The translations under genes and the position numbers were made by a program. A stretch of 64,000 nucleotides of DNA from Hyphomicrobiales bacterium (lineage in GTDB: Bacteria; Pseudomonadota; Alphaproteobacteria; Rhizobiales; Rhizobiaceae), in assembly GCA_900473205.1 (NCBI GenBank), contig UCLB01000029.1, forward strand, positions 1 to 64,000. Direction: 5' to 3'. This document shows, piece after piece, positions 46,020-55,064 of this stretch. Under the pieces are notes generated by a model. It ran no database searches. It was not told where the DNA came from and saw nothing but the letters and a program-made list of their open reading frames with translations. Position 1 is the stretch's first letter. Every line of letters starts with the position of its first letter.

Positions 46020-47048
46020 TCAGGAAACGCTGACGGGTTTCGAGCGAAGTCTGCTGGCCGTTGCAGGGTCAGCGCGTCTGCACAACTGCGGCGGTAGGCC
46101 CTTCATGATCAGTTCGGCGTCTGCAACCGCCATGGAACCAAGTCTGTAGAACGCATCGAGCGTGCCGCCCGTGCGGTGCGCGGAAAGCAGCAGGCCGGGG
46201 ATCGAGCGGACCGGATCGTCCGCCGCTACGGGCTCATCGGGAAACACATCGGTCGCCGCGCGGATATGGCCGGATTTAACAGCGTCGAGCATCGCCGGGA
46301 AATCCACCACTGCGGCACGGCTCATCAGCAAAAATGCCGAGCCCGGTTGCATGGCGTCGAACTGCCGTTTGCCAATGAAGCCCTGATTTTCACTGGTTAC
46401 GCTGGCAAAGACATAGACGACGCGGGATTTGGAAAAAACGTCATCAAGCGTGCTCGGAATGCAGTCCATACGCTCGATGATTTCCGGCGGCAGCCATGGG
46501 TCGTAGACATGGACCGCGTTCTTGAACGGGCGGGTCAACTCGCGCAATTCGCGCCCCAGATCCCCGAAGCCAATGATGCCGATAGGGGCACCGGCATAGC
46601 GGAACGTATCGACGTTTCCGGCAAGGCCATATTCCTCTGTTCCCTCACGGAACTGGCGGTCGGCGAGGGTTATACCGCGCGCCAGATCGAGCGCCATGCC
46701 GAGTGATGCTTCCGCGACAGGGGAGGAAAAGGCCGAGGCGGGTGTGATGACCCAGATTCCGCGCTCGACGCAGGCCTGATAGTCGATATTCGGCAGGAAG
46801 TTGGATTCCACATTGATGATCGCCTTGAGCTTCGGTGCGCGATCCAGCCTCTCTTTCGGCATGTCGGTCTGGCCGAAGATCAGGACGGTATCGGGAAGAA
46901 GGGCATCCACCTGTTCCGCAGGCATCTGCCGATCCTCCGAAATGACGAGTTCACCCAGCTTTTCCAGCCGGGCGCGAACATCGGGCTCCATGATTAGTTC
47001 AAGGGTCCGCGGCAGCGGATCGACCAGCACGATGTTGCGACCTGTCAT
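46020..47048 (-). CDS. D-isomer-specific 2-hydroxyacid dehydrogenase family protein
   Basis: 342 aa. The C-terminal NAD domain shows IGIIGFGDLGRELRELTRPF and the family catalytic layout (LLMSRAAVVDF, DVFPDEPV, LLSAHRTGG with the catalytic His). The exact substrate is unknown. It is the last gene of the ROK-Gfo/Idh-ThuA-dehydrogenase operon, 41 bp after the ThuA gene, which suggests sugar-acid catabolism. Confidence 0.88.
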   Translation of the reverse strand: MTGRNIVLVDPLPRTLELIMEPDVRARLEKLGELVISEDRQMPAEQVDALLPDTVLIFGQTDMPKERLDRAPKLKAIINVESNFLPNIDYQACVERGIWVITPASAFSSPVAEASLGMALDLARGITLADRQFREGTEEYGLAGNVDTFRYAGAPIGIIGFGDLGRELRELTRPFKNAVHVYDPWLPPEIIERMDCIPSTLDDVFSKSRVVYVFASVTSENQGFIGKRQFDAMQPGSAFLLMSRAAVVDFPAMLDAVKSGHIRAATDVFPDEPVAADDPVRSIPGLLLSAHRTGGTLDAFYRLGSMAVADAELIMKGLPPQLCRRADPATASRLRSKPVSVS

Positions 47049-47089
47049 GATACCTCCCAGTATGGGACGTATCTTCCGTCCCTATTTCG

Positions 47090-47731
47090 TTACCGTGCGG
47101 CCCAGTTTGCACCGCGACGGAAGATTTCCCGCATCTGCGGAACCTCGAACTCTTTCGCCACATGGCCGAGCGCCGAATAGAACACCCGGCCCTTGCCGTA
47201 GTTTCGCTTCCACGCAACTGGCATCACCACGCCATCGATCCACCACGCATGATCACCGGTAAAGGTGGTCGTCGCCAGCACCTCGTTGGATGGATCGACA
47301 TGCATATAATACTGTTCGGACGTATAGGGAAAGTCGGTGATCCCTTTCATGATAGGGTCATCCGGCTTGGTGATGTTGACCGTATAATCGATGATGTTGC
47401 CGGGGTGGGCGACCCATTGGCCGCCGATCATGAACTGGTATTCCACGCATTCACGGAAACTGTCGCCCGCGCCACCGTGGTAACCTGCAATGCCCACACC
47501 GTTTTCGACGGCAGCGGCAAGGTTCTTGATCTCTTCTTTCTCAATCTTGGACATGGTGACAATCGGCACCACGAGGCTCAGATCATGCACCGATGGGTCC
47601 GCGAAGGCCTCGGTGCTGTGCTCGACATAGACCTTGAAACCTTCCTCCTCCAGAAGATCCTTGATGATGACAGAGCATTCCTGCGGTTCGTGCCCGCTCC
47701 ATCCGCCCCAGACTATCAGTGCTTCACGCAT
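47090..47731 (-). CDS. ThuA-like domain protein
   Basis: 213 aa. The ThuA-like (glutamine-amidotransferase-like fold) protein shows VWGGWSGHEP at the N-terminus, GIAGYHGGAGDSF and MPVAWKRNYGKGRVFYSALGH. Rhizobial ThuA acts with ThuB in trehalose/disaccharide breakdown through 3-keto sugars. A comparable role with the adjacent Gfo/Idh/MocA enzyme is plausible. It lies 17 bp after that gene. Confidence 0.88.
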   Translation of the reverse strand: MREALIVWGGWSGHEPQECSVIIKDLLEEEGFKVYVEHSTEAFADPSVHDLSLVVPIVTMSKIEKEEIKNLAAAVENGVGIAGYHGGAGDSFRECVEYQFMIGGQWVAHPGNIIDYTVNITKPDDPIMKGITDFPYTSEQYYMHVDPSNEVLATTTFTGDHAWWIDGVVMPVAWKRNYGKGRVFYSALGHVAKEFEVPQMREIFRRGANWAAR

Positions 47732-47748
47732 TTCATTCCTCCTTGAAA

Positions 47749-48849
47749 TTATTTGCCGATCTGGCCGTCAACCAGCGATTCAGCCAGCGGTGCTGGACGG
47801 TCGACGGCAGTGGTGATGGTAATGGTTGTGCCGGTGTCGGATGCGGTCTGGAACGCTTCCATCACCTCCAGCACATGCAAGGCAAGGTCGCCATTGGCGC
47901 GGTGCTGCCGGTTGGAGCGGATGGCGTGGGCCATATCCGCAACACCGATGGAGCGGTAATTGCCATCTGAATAGGGCGATGACAGGTCCTGATTTTCGAA
48001 CTGCCCGCCCTTCTTCAGTAATTGCACTTCGCCACCGAAATGGTTGGGGTCGGGCACAATCAGCGTGCCTTCGGTGCCGTAGAGTTCCAGCGGCACATGC
48101 TTGTGTCCCGCCACATCGAAGCTCATGCCGACCTGCACGATGGCGCCGTTCTGAAACGCCAAAGCGCCGGCCACATGGGTGGCAATCTGCACCGGTATCT
48201 TTTCGCCATTGCGCGGCTCGCTGGTAATCAACCGTTCTGTGCGTGGCGAGAAGGCAAAGCCCGCGACCTTGGCCACTGGGCCGAACAGATTGACAAGATC
48301 GGTAATATAGTACGGTCCCATATCCAGCATCGGCCCGCCGCCCACCTCGTAATAGAAGGCGGGGTTGGGGTGCCAGCGCTCATGGCCGGGGCACATGAAG
48401 GTGGCGGTTCCACCGACGGGCATGCCGAGAACGCCTTGGTCGATCAGTGTGCGCGCCGTCTGATGGCCGCCGCCCAGGAAGGTGTCGGGAGCCGCTCCGA
48501 TCCGCAGGTTCTTCGCCTTGGCCGCTTCGGCCAGCTTTTTGCCTTCCGCAAAATTGATGCCGAGCGGTTTTTCGGAATAGGTGTGCTTGCCCGCTTCCAG
48601 CGCCCGCAACGCCACCTCAACATGCGCCTTGGGGATCGTCAGGTTGACGATGATTTCGATGTCCGGGTCGGCGAACAGCTCATCCACCGTCCGGGCCGTC
48701 AGGTTGAATTCCTCGGCCTTGGCCTTGGCCATATCCGCATTCATATCTGCCACGCCGCGAATATCCAGAATGGGAAACGACGCCATGGCCTTTAAATAAG
48801 CGCCGGAAATATTGCCGCATCCGATGATGCCTATGCCGACTTTCTTCAT
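47749..48849 (-). CDS. Gfo/Idh/MocA-family NAD-dependent oxidoreductase
   Basis: 366 aa. The N-terminal Rossmann fold (GIGIIGCGNISGAYLKA) is followed by the conserved EKPLGINFAEG (catalytic Lys in EKP) and the C-terminal domain with GGGPMLDMGPYYITDL. Members oxidise sugars at C1, C2 or C3. The substrate is likely that imported by the divergent ABC system. It is 37 bp downstream of the ROK gene. Confidence 0.9.
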   Translation of the reverse strand: MKKVGIGIIGCGNISGAYLKAMASFPILDIRGVADMNADMAKAKAEEFNLTARTVDELFADPDIEIIVNLTIPKAHVEVALRALEAGKHTYSEKPLGINFAEGKKLAEAAKAKNLRIGAAPDTFLGGGHQTARTLIDQGVLGMPVGGTATFMCPGHERWHPNPAFYYEVGGGPMLDMGPYYITDLVNLFGPVAKVAGFAFSPRTERLITSEPRNGEKIPVQIATHVAGALAFQNGAIVQVGMSFDVAGHKHVPLELYGTEGTLIVPDPNHFGGEVQLLKKGGQFENQDLSSPYSDGNYRSIGVADMAHAIRSNRQHRANGDLALHVLEVMEAFQTASDTGTTITITTAVDRPAPLAESLVDGQIGK

Positions 48850-48886
48850 GTTCTCTCTCCCGTCATGATGTGAACCCGCTCCCTCC

Positions 48887-50086
48887 TCAGAGAGCCGGAC
48901 CCGTGGTGTTCCACGGCGATTCGTAAAGCTCGTAAAGTGCTACGGCAGCAGCGCCCTGCGCCCACAATTCGTCGCTCGATTTGTCAAAAACCAGTTCCGC
49001 CACGCCTTGCAGGGAAGGGGGCACGGAGGTCTCGTAGGCGGTGCGGATGCTGTCGATGAAGGGTGCGCCGAGTTCCAGACTGGACCCGACGATGATGACC
49101 CGCGGCGGTGCAAACAGCGTGACGATATTGGCCAGCGTCAGCCCGATGGCCGCACCCGCCCGCTCGGCTGCGGCAATGAGATCATTGTCCTGCGCCAGCA
49201 CCAGCGTCTGCGCATGCTGCATGCCGCGGCCCAGCCGAATGGCCTCCGCAAAGCGCCCATCCGCAGGCCGCGACCCTAAAATGGCATTCTCGCCCGCATG
49301 GCTGGCAAGCCGCACGGTGCCTTCCGGGCTGGCTACCAGCACGAGATCTCCGAGATTGTGGCTAAGGCCGCCAGCACCGCGAAACAGATCGTTCCGGTGC
49401 AGCACGCCCAGCCCCAAAGTTTGCTCCAGCGAGATCAGCACCATGTCCTCCAGATCGCGCGCCTTGCCGAACCAGTGGTGGCCGAGCGTTACGGCATGGG
49501 CATCGCTTTCTATGATGGTCGGCGTGCCGAAACGCGCCGTCATCTCATCGGCAAAGTCGATATTCACTTCGCGTAAGACGGGGCTGGACCGTATCTTGCC
49601 AGTGCGATGCTCGATGACGCCGGGTAGCCCAAGGCAGACCATATCCACATCTTCAAGCGACAAACCGGCATCCACCACGCAGCGCCGCACGCCATCCTCG
49701 ATCAGATCGGCGATGACGCCAATCGGCTGACGGTCGATCCGGATGGGTAGCGCAAGCGTGGAGAGCACATTGCCGCAGAAATCCGTGACCACGAACACCA
49801 TACGGCTCGCCGCAATCTTCGCACCCACCACACGCGCCGCATCCGGGTTGAGTTCCAGCATTACCCGGGGGCGACCACGCGCGCCTTCCGTCCTGATGTC
49901 ACCCAGATGCCGCGACAGAATCAGCCCGTCATCCAGCAGTGAGGCGGTAATCGCCGAGACGGTTGTGGTGGAAAGCTGCGTTCTTTCGCTGATCTCCACC
50001 CGTGAAATCGGCCCGTGACGACGGACGTTATCGAGGACGTTCAGGCGATTGATCGCGCGCATCAGTTCCGGGTCTGCGGTCTTCAT
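48887..50086 (-). CDS. ROK-family transcription regulator
   Basis: 399 aa. An N-terminal winged helix (GPISRVEISERTQLSTTTVSA) is followed by a ROK sugar-kinase-like domain (LGLPGVIEH, VLISLEQTLGLGVLHRNDLF). The usual ROK zinc motif (GxCxCGxxGCxE) and the ExGH motif are missing; GGLSHNLGD and a cysteine-free stretch stand in their place. Kinase activity and the standard sugar-binding site may therefore be altered. It heads the catabolic operon and is divergent from the ABC genes it probably represses. Confidence 0.9.
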   Translation of the reverse strand: MKTADPELMRAINRLNVLDNVRRHGPISRVEISERTQLSTTTVSAITASLLDDGLILSRHLGDIRTEGARGRPRVMLELNPDAARVVGAKIAASRMVFVVTDFCGNVLSTLALPIRIDRQPIGVIADLIEDGVRRCVVDAGLSLEDVDMVCLGLPGVIEHRTGKIRSSPVLREVNIDFADEMTARFGTPTIIESDAHAVTLGHHWFGKARDLEDMVLISLEQTLGLGVLHRNDLFRGAGGLSHNLGDLVLVASPEGTVRLASHAGENAILGSRPADGRFAEAIRLGRGMQHAQTLVLAQDNDLIAAAERAGAAIGLTLANIVTLFAPPRVIIVGSSLELGAPFIDSIRTAYETSVPPSLQGVAELVFDKSSDELWAQGAAAVALYELYESPWNTTGPAL

Positions 50087-50136
50087 GATTTCCAGTCGCG
50101 ATCAAGCCAATGTCTGAGGCGGTATTTATATCGGAT

Positions 50137-50241
50137 TGCGGATTAAATAACCGAGTCAGATGGGGGTGTGTCAAGCGCAAAGCTGAAAATATCAGCAATA
50201 TGCCTTGACATTGAGCGCGTCCTTATATGAATTAATCCGCA
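50137..50241. promoter_or_regulatory. Inverted 10-bp repeats bracketing the divergent sugar-operon promoter
   Basis: TGCGGATTAA at 50137-50146 and its exact reverse complement TTAATCCGCA at 50232-50241, 85 bp apart, lie in the 199-bp gap between the ROK gene and the ABC operon. TTGACA at 50205-50210 with TATGAA downstream is a possible plus-strand promoter overlapping the right repeat. These are good candidate ROK operators, by inference. Confidence 0.5.
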
Positions 50242-50285
50242 TTGGGGAATAATTGGTGAGGAACGTCCCCGGGAGGATTACCATC

Positions 50286-51587
50286 ATGACGAATAAGCAC
50301 GCAGGCGCAAGCCTGAGCGGCAAGTGGATGTCTTTTGCCGCAACCACAGCCATCACATTCATGTTAGGCACAGCGGCGGCATCTGCCGCAACGGTCGTCA
50401 AATGGATGCATGTGGAACTCGATCCGAAGTCCGTGGCCGTCTGGGAGGAAATTGCCAAGGATTTTGAAGCGAAGCATCCTGATGTCGATGTTCAATTGCA
50501 GTTCCTGGAAAACGAAGCCTTCAAGGCAAAGCTGCCGACGCTGCTGCAATCCAACGATGTTCCCGACTTCTTCTATAGCTGGGGCGGCGGTGTGCTGGAG
50601 GAGCAGTCCAAGACCGGTGCTCTGAAAGACCTGACGGAAGTGTTCGATGCCGATGGCGGCAAAATTCGCAAGGCCTATAATCCGGCATCCATTGAAGGTC
50701 TGTCCTTCGATGGCAAAGTCTGGGCCGTTCCGTACCGCGTCAGCCTCGTCAGCTTTTTCTACAACAAAGCGCTTTTCGCCAAGGCGGGCGTGAAGGCGGA
50801 AGACATCAAGACCTGGGACGATCTCGGCAACGCTGTCAAAACCATCAAGGCTGCGGGCATCGTGCCGATTGCCGGTGGCGGCGGTGAGAAGTGGCCGATC
50901 CATTTCTACTGGAGCTATCTCGTCATGCGAAATGGTGGGCAGGCGGTGTTCGATGCAGCCCGCAAGGGCGAAGGCGAAGGCTTCATGGACCCGTCCATCA
51001 TCAAGGCTGGCGAACAGCTGGCGGAATTCGGCAAGCTCGAACCCTTCCAGCCCGGCTATCTCGGCTCCACATGGCCGCAGGCGCTTGGCGTGTTTGGTGA
51101 TGGAAAGGCCGCAATGATCCTCGGTTTCGACAATACCGAAGCCAACCAGCGCAAGAATGCCGGTGACGGCAAAGGTCTTGCGCCCGAAAATCTCGGTCGC
51201 TTCGCCTTTCCAGCCGTCGAAGGTGGTGCTGGCAAGGCAACCGATACGCTCGGTGGTTTGAACGGCTGGGCTGTCACCAAAAATGCATCTAAGGAAGCCA
51301 TCGAATTCGCGACCTTCCTGACCAATGCCGAGAATGAAAAGAAGATGGCCAAGGCTGGCATGATCCTGCCTGTCGCCGTTGGTGCCAGCGAGGCTGTGAC
51401 CAACCCGCTGATGGCTGGTTCTGCCAAACAGCTTTCCGAGTCCACATGGCACCAGAACTTCTTCGACCAGACGCTGGGTGCAGCCGTTGGCCGCGTCGTC
51501 AATGACGTCTCCGTTGAAATCGTCTCGGGTCAGATGACATCCGAAGAAGGCGCTCAGCAGATTCAGGATGCCTTCGAGCTTCGCTGA
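50286..51587 (+). CDS. Sugar ABC transporter substrate-binding protein (CUT1)
   Basis: 433 aa. A signal peptide (ATTAITFMLGTAAASA) is followed by a family-1 extracellular solute-binding protein (DFEAKHPDVDVQLQFLENEAFKAKL, WAVPYRVSLVSFFYNK). It binds an oligo- or monosaccharide in the periplasm and delivers it to the two permeases downstream. GGGAGGATT precedes ATG 50286, setting the start inside a longer frame. It is the first gene of the four-gene importer operon. Confidence 0.93.
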   Translation: MTNKHAGASLSGKWMSFAATTAITFMLGTAAASAATVVKWMHVELDPKSVAVWEEIAKDFEAKHPDVDVQLQFLENEAFKAKLPTLLQSNDVPDFFYSWGGGVLEEQSKTGALKDLTEVFDADGGKIRKAYNPASIEGLSFDGKVWAVPYRVSLVSFFYNKALFAKAGVKAEDIKTWDDLGNAVKTIKAAGIVPIAGGGGEKWPIHFYWSYLVMRNGGQAVFDAARKGEGEGFMDPSIIKAGEQLAEFGKLEPFQPGYLGSTWPQALGVFGDGKAAMILGFDNTEANQRKNAGDGKGLAPENLGRFAFPAVEGGAGKATDTLGGLNGWAVTKNASKEAIEFATFLTNAENEKKMAKAGMILPVAVGASEAVTNPLMAGSAKQLSESTWHQNFFDQTLGAAVGRVVNDVSVEIVSGQMTSEEGAQQIQDAFELR

Positions 51588-51658
51588 TCCCGCCTGAACG
51601 ACAGGACGCCGCCGTGTGATTGCGGCGTCCTTCGCCCCGCGTGAAACCGAAAGCGGAC

Positions 51659-52600
51659 ATGATGACGAATATTTCCATCAATGCAGCACCCGCATTGGCC
51701 AAACCACTGACGAAGCTGAAGCGCAAGCAAAGCTCGGTCGCCCATGACCGCGCCCTGACGCTGCTCATCTTCCTGCCGCCCGCACTTCTTCTCTTTACCC
51801 TCTTCGTCATCCTGCCGATGGGCGAAGCGGCCTGGTACAGCCTTTACCGCTGGAACGGTTATGGCACGCCCACCGATTTCATCGGGCTGAAGAACTTTCA
51901 GGTTCTGTTCGGCAATGCTGCCTTCTCGCAGGCGCTGATCAACAACGCACTGATCATCGTGATTTCGATCTGCATCCAGATCCCGCTCGCCATCTGGCTG
52001 GCAACGATGCTGGCGCATAAAATTCCGGGCGTCGTTGCCTTCCGCCTCGTCTTCTTCCTGCCCTATGTCCTGGCAGATGTCGCCGCAGGCCTGATCTGGC
52101 GCTTCGTCTATGATGGCGACTACGGCCTTTTCGCAGCAATCTCCAACTTCTTTGGCTTCGCCAATCCTTATGTGCTGGCCGACAAGGATGTGGCGATCTA
52201 TGCGGTGCTGGCCGTTATCGTCTGGAAATATTTCGGTTTCCACATGATGCTGTTCATCGCCGGACTGCAATCGGTCGACAAGAACGTGCTGGAAGCTGCG
52301 GAAATCGATGGCGCGACCGGCTGGCAGAAGTTCCGCTATGTCACGCTGCCGATGCTCGGCTCCACCGTGCGTCTGTCCATCTTCTTTGCCGTGATCGGCT
52401 CGCTGCAACTCTTCGACATGATCATGCCGCTCACCGGTGGCGGTCCGTCCAATTCCACGCAAACCATGGTGACCTTCCTTTATACCTACGGCGTCATGCG
52501 CATGCAGGTCGGTCTTGGCAGTGCGGTTGGCGTGGTGCTCTTCGTCATCTGCGTCACGCTCGCCTTTGGTTACAAAAGGATTTTCATGCGCCATGACTGA
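51659..52600 (+). CDS. Sugar ABC transporter permease (MalF type)
   Basis: 313 aa with six predicted membrane helices and the EAA loop (LEAAEIDGATGWQKFRYVTL) that docks on the ATPase. It has the CUT1 MalF-like N-terminus. The start is ATG 51659 (ATG 51662 equally possible); the longer frame is not supported. It overlaps the next permease by 8 bases (ATGACTGA). Confidence 0.92.
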   Translation: MMTNISINAAPALAKPLTKLKRKQSSVAHDRALTLLIFLPPALLLFTLFVILPMGEAAWYSLYRWNGYGTPTDFIGLKNFQVLFGNAAFSQALINNALIIVISICIQIPLAIWLATMLAHKIPGVVAFRLVFFLPYVLADVAAGLIWRFVYDGDYGLFAAISNFFGFANPYVLADKDVAIYAVLAVIVWKYFGFHMMLFIAGLQSVDKNVLEAAEIDGATGWQKFRYVTLPMLGSTVRLSIFFAVIGSLQLFDMIMPLTGGGPSNSTQTMVTFLYTYGVMRMQVGLGSAVGVVLFVICVTLAFGYKRIFMRHD

Positions 52601-53441
52601 TACATCCACATCCATCCGCGTAAGCACGCAAACGAAGCTCTATCTCTATGTATCGCTCGGCCTCATCGCGGCCATCGTGCTGGTGCCGCTTTTGACGACG
52701 GCGCTGGGCGGCTTCAAGACGCTGGGGGATCTGCGCGTAAACCCCTTTGGCCTGCCTGCTGAGTGGCAATGGTCCAACTATGGCGATATTCTTTTCGGCA
52801 AGCGCTATTGGCTGCAAATCTTCAACTCGCTGGTCATCGCCGTTCTCACCGTGTTCCTCACACTCGTCGTCTCGGCCATGGCGGCGTTCACATTCGCGCA
52901 TGTGAAGTTCTTCGGCTCCAACTTCCTGCTGAATTACTTCCTGCTGGGGCTGATGTTTCCAGCCGCGACCGCCATCCTGCCGCTCTTCATCCGCATCCGC
53001 GATCTTGGCCTGCTGGATACCTATTGGGGTGTCGTGCTGCCGCAGGTGGCATTCGGGCTGGGCATGAGCATCCTGCTGTTTCGCAACTATTTCAGAAACC
53101 TGCCGGATGAGCTGTTTCAGGCGGCCTTCGTGGATGGCTGCGGTTACCTGAAATTCTTCTGGTACATTTCCATGCCGCTCTCGCGCCCCATCATCGCAAC
53201 GGTTGGCATCGTCTCCTTCGTGGGAAGCTGGAACAGCTATATCCTGCCGCTCATCATGCTCAATTCGGAATCGAAATACCCATGGCCGCTCGGCATCATG
53301 GTCTATCGTGGTGAATTCGGCACGGAATGGCAGCTGGTTCTGGCCTTCATCACCATGACGATCCTGCCCACCATCATCGTCTTCTTTCTAGCACAGAAAC
53401 ACATCATTGCGGGTCTGACGGCTGGCGCCGTCAAGTCCTGA
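52593..53441 (+). CDS. Sugar ABC transporter permease (MalG type)
   Basis: 282 aa, six membrane helices, EAA loop FQAAFVDGCGYLKFFWYISMP and the MalG-like ending (AQKHIIAGLTAGAVKS). It is translationally coupled to the first permease and followed 11 bp later by the ATPase gene. Confidence 0.92.
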   Translation: MTDTSTSIRVSTQTKLYLYVSLGLIAAIVLVPLLTTALGGFKTLGDLRVNPFGLPAEWQWSNYGDILFGKRYWLQIFNSLVIAVLTVFLTLVVSAMAAFTFAHVKFFGSNFLLNYFLLGLMFPAATAILPLFIRIRDLGLLDTYWGVVLPQVAFGLGMSILLFRNYFRNLPDELFQAAFVDGCGYLKFFWYISMPLSRPIIATVGIVSFVGSWNSYILPLIMLNSESKYPWPLGIMVYRGEFGTEWQLVLAFITMTILPTIIVFFLAQKHIIAGLTAGAVKS

Positions 53442-53452
53442 AGGAGCAGAAC

Positions 53453-54526
53453 ATGGCATCCGTCGAACTCAAAGATATCCGCAAGTCCTATGGCTCGCTC
53501 GGTGTCATTCACGGCATTTCGCTGGACATTGCCGATGGCGAATTCATCGCGCTCGTCGGCCCCTCTGGCTGCGGCAAGTCCACGCTGCTGCGCATGATTG
53601 CGGGTCTGGAAGAAATCACCGATGGTGACATCATGATTGGCGGCAATGTCGTCAACGAGATGACGCCCCGGGAACGCAACATCGCCATGGTGTTCCAGTC
53701 CTATGCGCTCTACCCGCATATGACTGTCGCCGAAAATATGGGCTTCAACCTCAAGATCGCAGGTCAGCCGAAAGCCGTGATCGATGAGCGCGTAGCCGAG
53801 GCCGCCCGCATGCTGGATCTTGCCAGCCTTCTGGAGCGCAAACCATCGCAACTTTCCGGCGGCCAGCGCCAGCGCGTGGCCATGGGCCGGGCCGTGGTGC
53901 GCAATCCCGCCGTCTTCCTTTTCGATGAACCTTTGTCCAACCTCGATGCCAAGCTGCGCGTGCAGATGCGCAGCGAAATCAAGACTTTGCATCAAAAAGT
54001 TGGCACGACGTCTATCTATGTCACCCATGACCAGATCGAAGCCATGACCTTGGCCGACCGCGTGGTCGTTCTCAACCAGGGCCGCATCGAGCAGCAGGGG
54101 ACACCGCTTGAACTCTACAAGACGCCCGCCAACCTCTTCGTCGCTGCCTTCATCGGCTCCCCCGCCATGAACCTCATCGAATGCATCGTCGATGGAGAAG
54201 AGGGCGCACCTGCCGCCCGTCTGGATGACGGCACGGCGATCCGCATTTCGCCGGACCGTAAGGTCAAGCGCGGCCAGTCCGTCACCATCGGTCTGCGTCC
54301 CGAACATTTCGCCATGGATGGCGGTGGTGATGTGGCGGTATCTGGGCAGACGCTGCTGGTCGAACCGACAGGCGCGCAGACCCATGTCATCTTCGATCTC
54401 GCCGGTCATCACGTCACGGCTGTCGTGGATGGTGAGCAACTGGTTCGCACCAACACGCCATTTGCTGCAAACATCAGCCATGAACGTGTGCATGTCTTCG
54501 ACCGTGCATCAGGACTGGCGCTGTAA
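53453..54526 (+). CDS. Sugar ABC transporter ATP-binding protein (MalK/UgpC type)
   Basis: 357 aa with Walker A GPSGCGKST, signature LSGGQRQRVAMGRA, Walker B FLFDEPLSNLDAKLR, H-loop YVTHDQIEAMTLADR, and a C-terminal TOBE/OB domain. AAGGAGCAG precedes ATG 53453. It completes the four-component importer. A strong hairpin follows 33 bp later. Confidence 0.94.
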   Translation: MASVELKDIRKSYGSLGVIHGISLDIADGEFIALVGPSGCGKSTLLRMIAGLEEITDGDIMIGGNVVNEMTPRERNIAMVFQSYALYPHMTVAENMGFNLKIAGQPKAVIDERVAEAARMLDLASLLERKPSQLSGGQRQRVAMGRAVVRNPAVFLFDEPLSNLDAKLRVQMRSEIKTLHQKVGTTSIYVTHDQIEAMTLADRVVVLNQGRIEQQGTPLELYKTPANLFVAAFIGSPAMNLIECIVDGEEGAPAARLDDGTAIRISPDRKVKRGQSVTIGLRPEHFAMDGGGDVAVSGQTLLVEPTGAQTHVIFDLAGHHVTAVVDGEQLVRTNTPFAANISHERVHVFDRASGLAL

Positions 54527-54558
54527 AAATAGGAAAATATTCTGACGCTAGAAAATGG

Positions 54559-54586
54559 AAATGGAGCGGCGCAAACCGCTCCATTT
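54559..54586. terminator. Bidirectional terminator-like hairpin
   Basis: Perfect 11-bp stem AAATGGAGCGG / CCGCTCCATTT with loop CGCAAA, between the convergent ABC operon and the host-attachment gene. Confidence 0.8.
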
Positions 54587-54599
54587 CAACATGATCTCG

Positions 54600-55004
54600 T
54601 TACGCAGCGGCCAGTGCTTTTTCGATGTCTTGAATCGAGTGGCCGGTCAGGTCCTTGTCGAGTTCGCCCAAAAGGACGTCGGACAGAGACTTGTGATAAC
54701 CCTTGCGCATCTCGCCCAGCGTGCGCGGAGCAGCGACAACGATCAATCCCTTGATGTTGCCGCCCAGAACCTTCTTGTTCAGCATATCGGCAATACCAGC
54801 GCTGAAACCATCTTCATCCTGCTGGCTGTCATCAGGGTTCGCAGAACTGCTGGAGTGACGCGCGCCAGATGAAATTTTGGAACTGTCCACGTCCGCATCC
54901 GGAAGCGCCGTCAGCTTCACATTCTGCGCATCGCCTTCATTCCGGAACAGGCTCAGCTTCTCGCCATCGGCCACGGCGACAACAGTGTGTTGTGGAATAT
55001 CCAT
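54600..55004 (-). CDS. Host attachment (Atu-type) family protein
   Basis: 134 aa. It matches the host-attachment protein family: TVVAVADGEKLSLFRN at the start, IKGLIVVAAPRTLGEMR and LGELDKDLTGHS near the end. The name comes from Agrobacterium plant attachment, but the biochemical role is unknown. ATG 55004 with GGGAGAAG upstream is chosen over a 7-codon longer frame. A GGAAC-type promoter lies 61 bp upstream. Confidence 0.85.
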   Translation of the reverse strand: MDIPQHTVVAVADGEKLSLFRNEGDAQNVKLTALPDADVDSSKISSGARHSSSSANPDDSQQDEDGFSAGIADMLNKKVLGGNIKGLIVVAAPRTLGEMRKGYHKSLSDVLLGELDKDLTGHSIQDIEKALAAA

Positions 55005-55064
55005 AATCTTCTCCCAATCTTGCATTCAAAGCATGGTCATATCCGACCCTTGGCTCGCTTGAAT

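Noticed and set aside
50364..51452. 362-codon minus-strand frame opposite the solute-binding protein gene
   Set aside because: Antisense to a clear CUT1 binding protein; no motif or start signal.
51563..52627. 354-codon minus-strand frame opposite the first sugar permease
   Set aside because: Asp/His-rich antisense text of a hydrophobic membrane protein, typical of shadows.
53303..54493. 396-codon minus-strand frame opposite the MalK-type gene
   Set aside because: Shadow of a gene with all ABC motifs on the other strand.
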